Part shown: positions 62,401 through 64,000 of the stretch, one piece after another
Layout: every line of letters begins with the position of its first letter
How positions within the stretch are numbered: the first letter of the stretch is position 1
Source of the DNA: Pilatotrama ljubarskyi
Lineage: Eukaryota > Basidiomycota > Agaricomycetes > Polyporales > Polyporaceae
DNA: 64,000 bases
Direction: 5' to 3'
Assembly (NCBI GenBank): GCA_022385805.1
Contig: MU277714.1
Coordinates: 27,869 to 91,868 of the forward strand
Notes under the pieces: model-generated
The model's input: only the letters and a program-made list of their open reading frames with translations
What the model was told of the DNA's origin: nothing
The model's database searches: none
Program-made: the position numbers and the translations under genes

Positions 62401-64000
62401 GGCGCAAAATGCGGGATGCGGGCCTGTCTGCTACCATATGCCGGCTTCCATCCCGGCGTTAAGTAGGACTGCAGAGGCATCTGGAGGGGTTGACGCTGGC
62501 GGCGGATATCCAGCGTTGCGCTCACCGGCAGCGCTCGGAGGTGGAGCACCTGTGATAGGCTCAGCGTCCCAATGCAGCTTGTGGTCCATGTTGCATGTCC
62601 ACACTGCGTTGAAGGAGAACTTCTCGACCCTCCTCCGCTTAATCGTCTCTTCGGCCCTGGCGCCTCTACGGATCTGCGCTGCTTCGAGCGCGCTCACAGC
62701 TGTGCGAGAAGGCTGATTCTAGGCCACTCCTCCCGCTGGGAGCACAGGTATCCGGAGCAAGCTGAGGATTGAGGTGAGTCTACGGCTTCATAATGCACGC
62801 CACGCCGACAAGGGATTGCGGCAATGGACTCACCCGGAACATTGTCATTCTAGGTCCAGGGCGACTGCGTGGTCTGCGCCCGCCGCAGACGAGCTCGTTG
62901 TTGAGTGAGACGAGACCGATACCCCTGGCTGGCCTTGGCTGGCCTGCTCCGTTAGCATGCGAACATTGCGGTGCCGTACGTGTCGGTTAGACGCGTCCCG
63001 GAAGCACGTTGACGACGGAACACTTGTTCCGCGAGAACGGTCGGACTCGCAGCTGTAGGTCGCAACCGCATGGAAAGCGCGCGCCTGCCGCCGTCGTTAT
63101 GAAACTGCAGCTTCGCGAGCTCAGGAAACAGAACAGCCAAAAGCGAACCGTGTGCGGTCGCCGAAGCAGATGCGACATTAGTCCTCGCGCGCTTTCGTGC
63201 ATGCGAGGGGTGTCAGAAGGGACCGATAGAGCGGCTGAGATGGTATCCAGGTCGGCCGTCTGATACGTTGGCAGCAGGAAGGAACACGTCTGTGCGGCGG
63301 AATGCAGTACTGCTGCTTCGTGGACGCTGTGGTCTGTCAACGCGCCGGCATGCAGCGATCCGTCAAAATACAGAAGGTGAGGCGGCGGGATTCTATCAAC
63401 AAAAACGGCGTCGCGCGCAGCAAGAGTCAGAGGACGGCCGAGGGATGCTAAGGAAAGCACAATAAGTACGGTATTGGAACATTGAAACATAAAGACGAGT
63501 GCCTGGCCGCGGAGCTCAGTTGAAGGCCTCGGATCCGGGGCAGCCGCCACGGCTCACGCAGGTCGGGTAGACATCGGCAAGACGGTTGCGCGAAATGGAG
63601 ATGTGCGGGTATCAGGGCGTTGCGTAGACGGGCTCGCGAGCGTAAAATGAAGCAGGATCGGCAGATTGACCTGGAAGGAGGTGGCGCGTGGCAAGCAAAG
63701 TGCGAGTGCGTCGGGGCATATGGACGTGTGAACGGCTTGATGAGACACGGACGTACATGTCCAGTGTCCTTTCTGTTCTGGAGCATTCGGACTTCCGACC
63801 GCGGTCGGGTCGGGGCTGGGAGAAAACATGATATGACACCGAGAAGCTGTAGACTGTTGGAGGATGGAGTATCAGGAGCGGCCAAGGTTGACGTTAACGT
63901 TGACCGGCCGACGGTCGCAGTGGACGAGTGAGGCGTGTAGGTTGGGTTTAACGTTGAGCCTGTGAGGCGTCGAGGTTGGAAAACAAACGGCCTGTGCTCG
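59481..64000. other. GC-rich stretch without an assembled gene
   Basis: Many short frames on both strands; none carries a motif I can name. Some minus-strand pieces read like exons: about 63420-63200 (PPPHLLYFDGSLHAGALTD) and about 61560-61330 (LYAILLNGYVPPTRSSLG). Another, about 61925-61750 (SYVDLVGFAAIHRGATRS), can be joined to PVVVHSSTGG across a GT-AG interval. A degenerate or unknown multi-exon gene on the minus strand is possible, but I could not connect the pieces. Confidence 0.3.

Overview
This window is nuclear DNA from a filamentous basidiomycete, most likely an Agaricomycete. Every confident gene is broken by several GT-AG introns of roughly 40-110 bp, most near 50 bp. The gene set is eukaryotic: UTP18, TRS33, UBR1, a cullin, a CHS7-type chaperone and a SPO22/ZIP4 protein. 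The transposon remnants are of types common in mushroom-forming fungi. A run of N at 34648-35421 shows that this is a draft scaffold. All coordinates and splice sites were worked out by hand from the sequence, and no similarity search was run.

Region 1-15600 is an AT-rich repeat compartment with no intact gene. It holds a decayed retroelement on the minus strand (gag-like, reverse transcriptase, RNase H), split by a 591-bp solo LTR with a clear 5-bp target duplication. It also holds further LTR-like segments, a degenerate tandem array with a unit of about 170 bp (5061-8250), a decayed Ty1/copia-type gag, and five copies of one MITE family. That MITE family has about 30-bp terminal inverted repeats ending in the palindrome GTCACGTGAC and, where intact, TA target duplications.

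Region 15600-34020 is a compact housekeeping block: a GT25-family glycosyltransferase (-), UTP18 (+), TRS33/TRAPPC6 (-), UBR1 (+), a mitochondrial-type glutamyl-tRNA synthetase (-), a membrane-anchored histidine acid phosphatase (+) and a CHS7-like chitin synthase export chaperone (-). Divergent pairs share promoter intervals of about 200-300 bp. Convergent pairs are separated by about 75-100 bp.

Region 34021-43074 is gene-poor. It contains the assembly gap flanked by a cluster of short ACAGTGA/ACATTGA words, a possible decayed DUF6699-like gene, and a 173-bp Tourist-like MITE with 34-bp inverted repeats and a TAA duplication.

Region 43075-59480 holds a PCL/PHO80-type cyclin (+), a small putative membrane protein (-) divergent from a meiotic SPO22/ZIP4 protein (+), a CUL4-like cullin (+), and a Pro/Ser-rich protein of unknown function (+). 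The last 4.5 kb (59481-64000) is GC-rich, but I could not assemble a gene there.

The genes do not form one pathway. They are ordinary cellular functions: ribosome biogenesis, ER-Golgi traffic, N-degron proteolysis, cullin ubiquitylation, mitochondrial translation, phosphate and cell-wall physiology, and meiosis. The unusual content is in the repeat compartment and around the gap.
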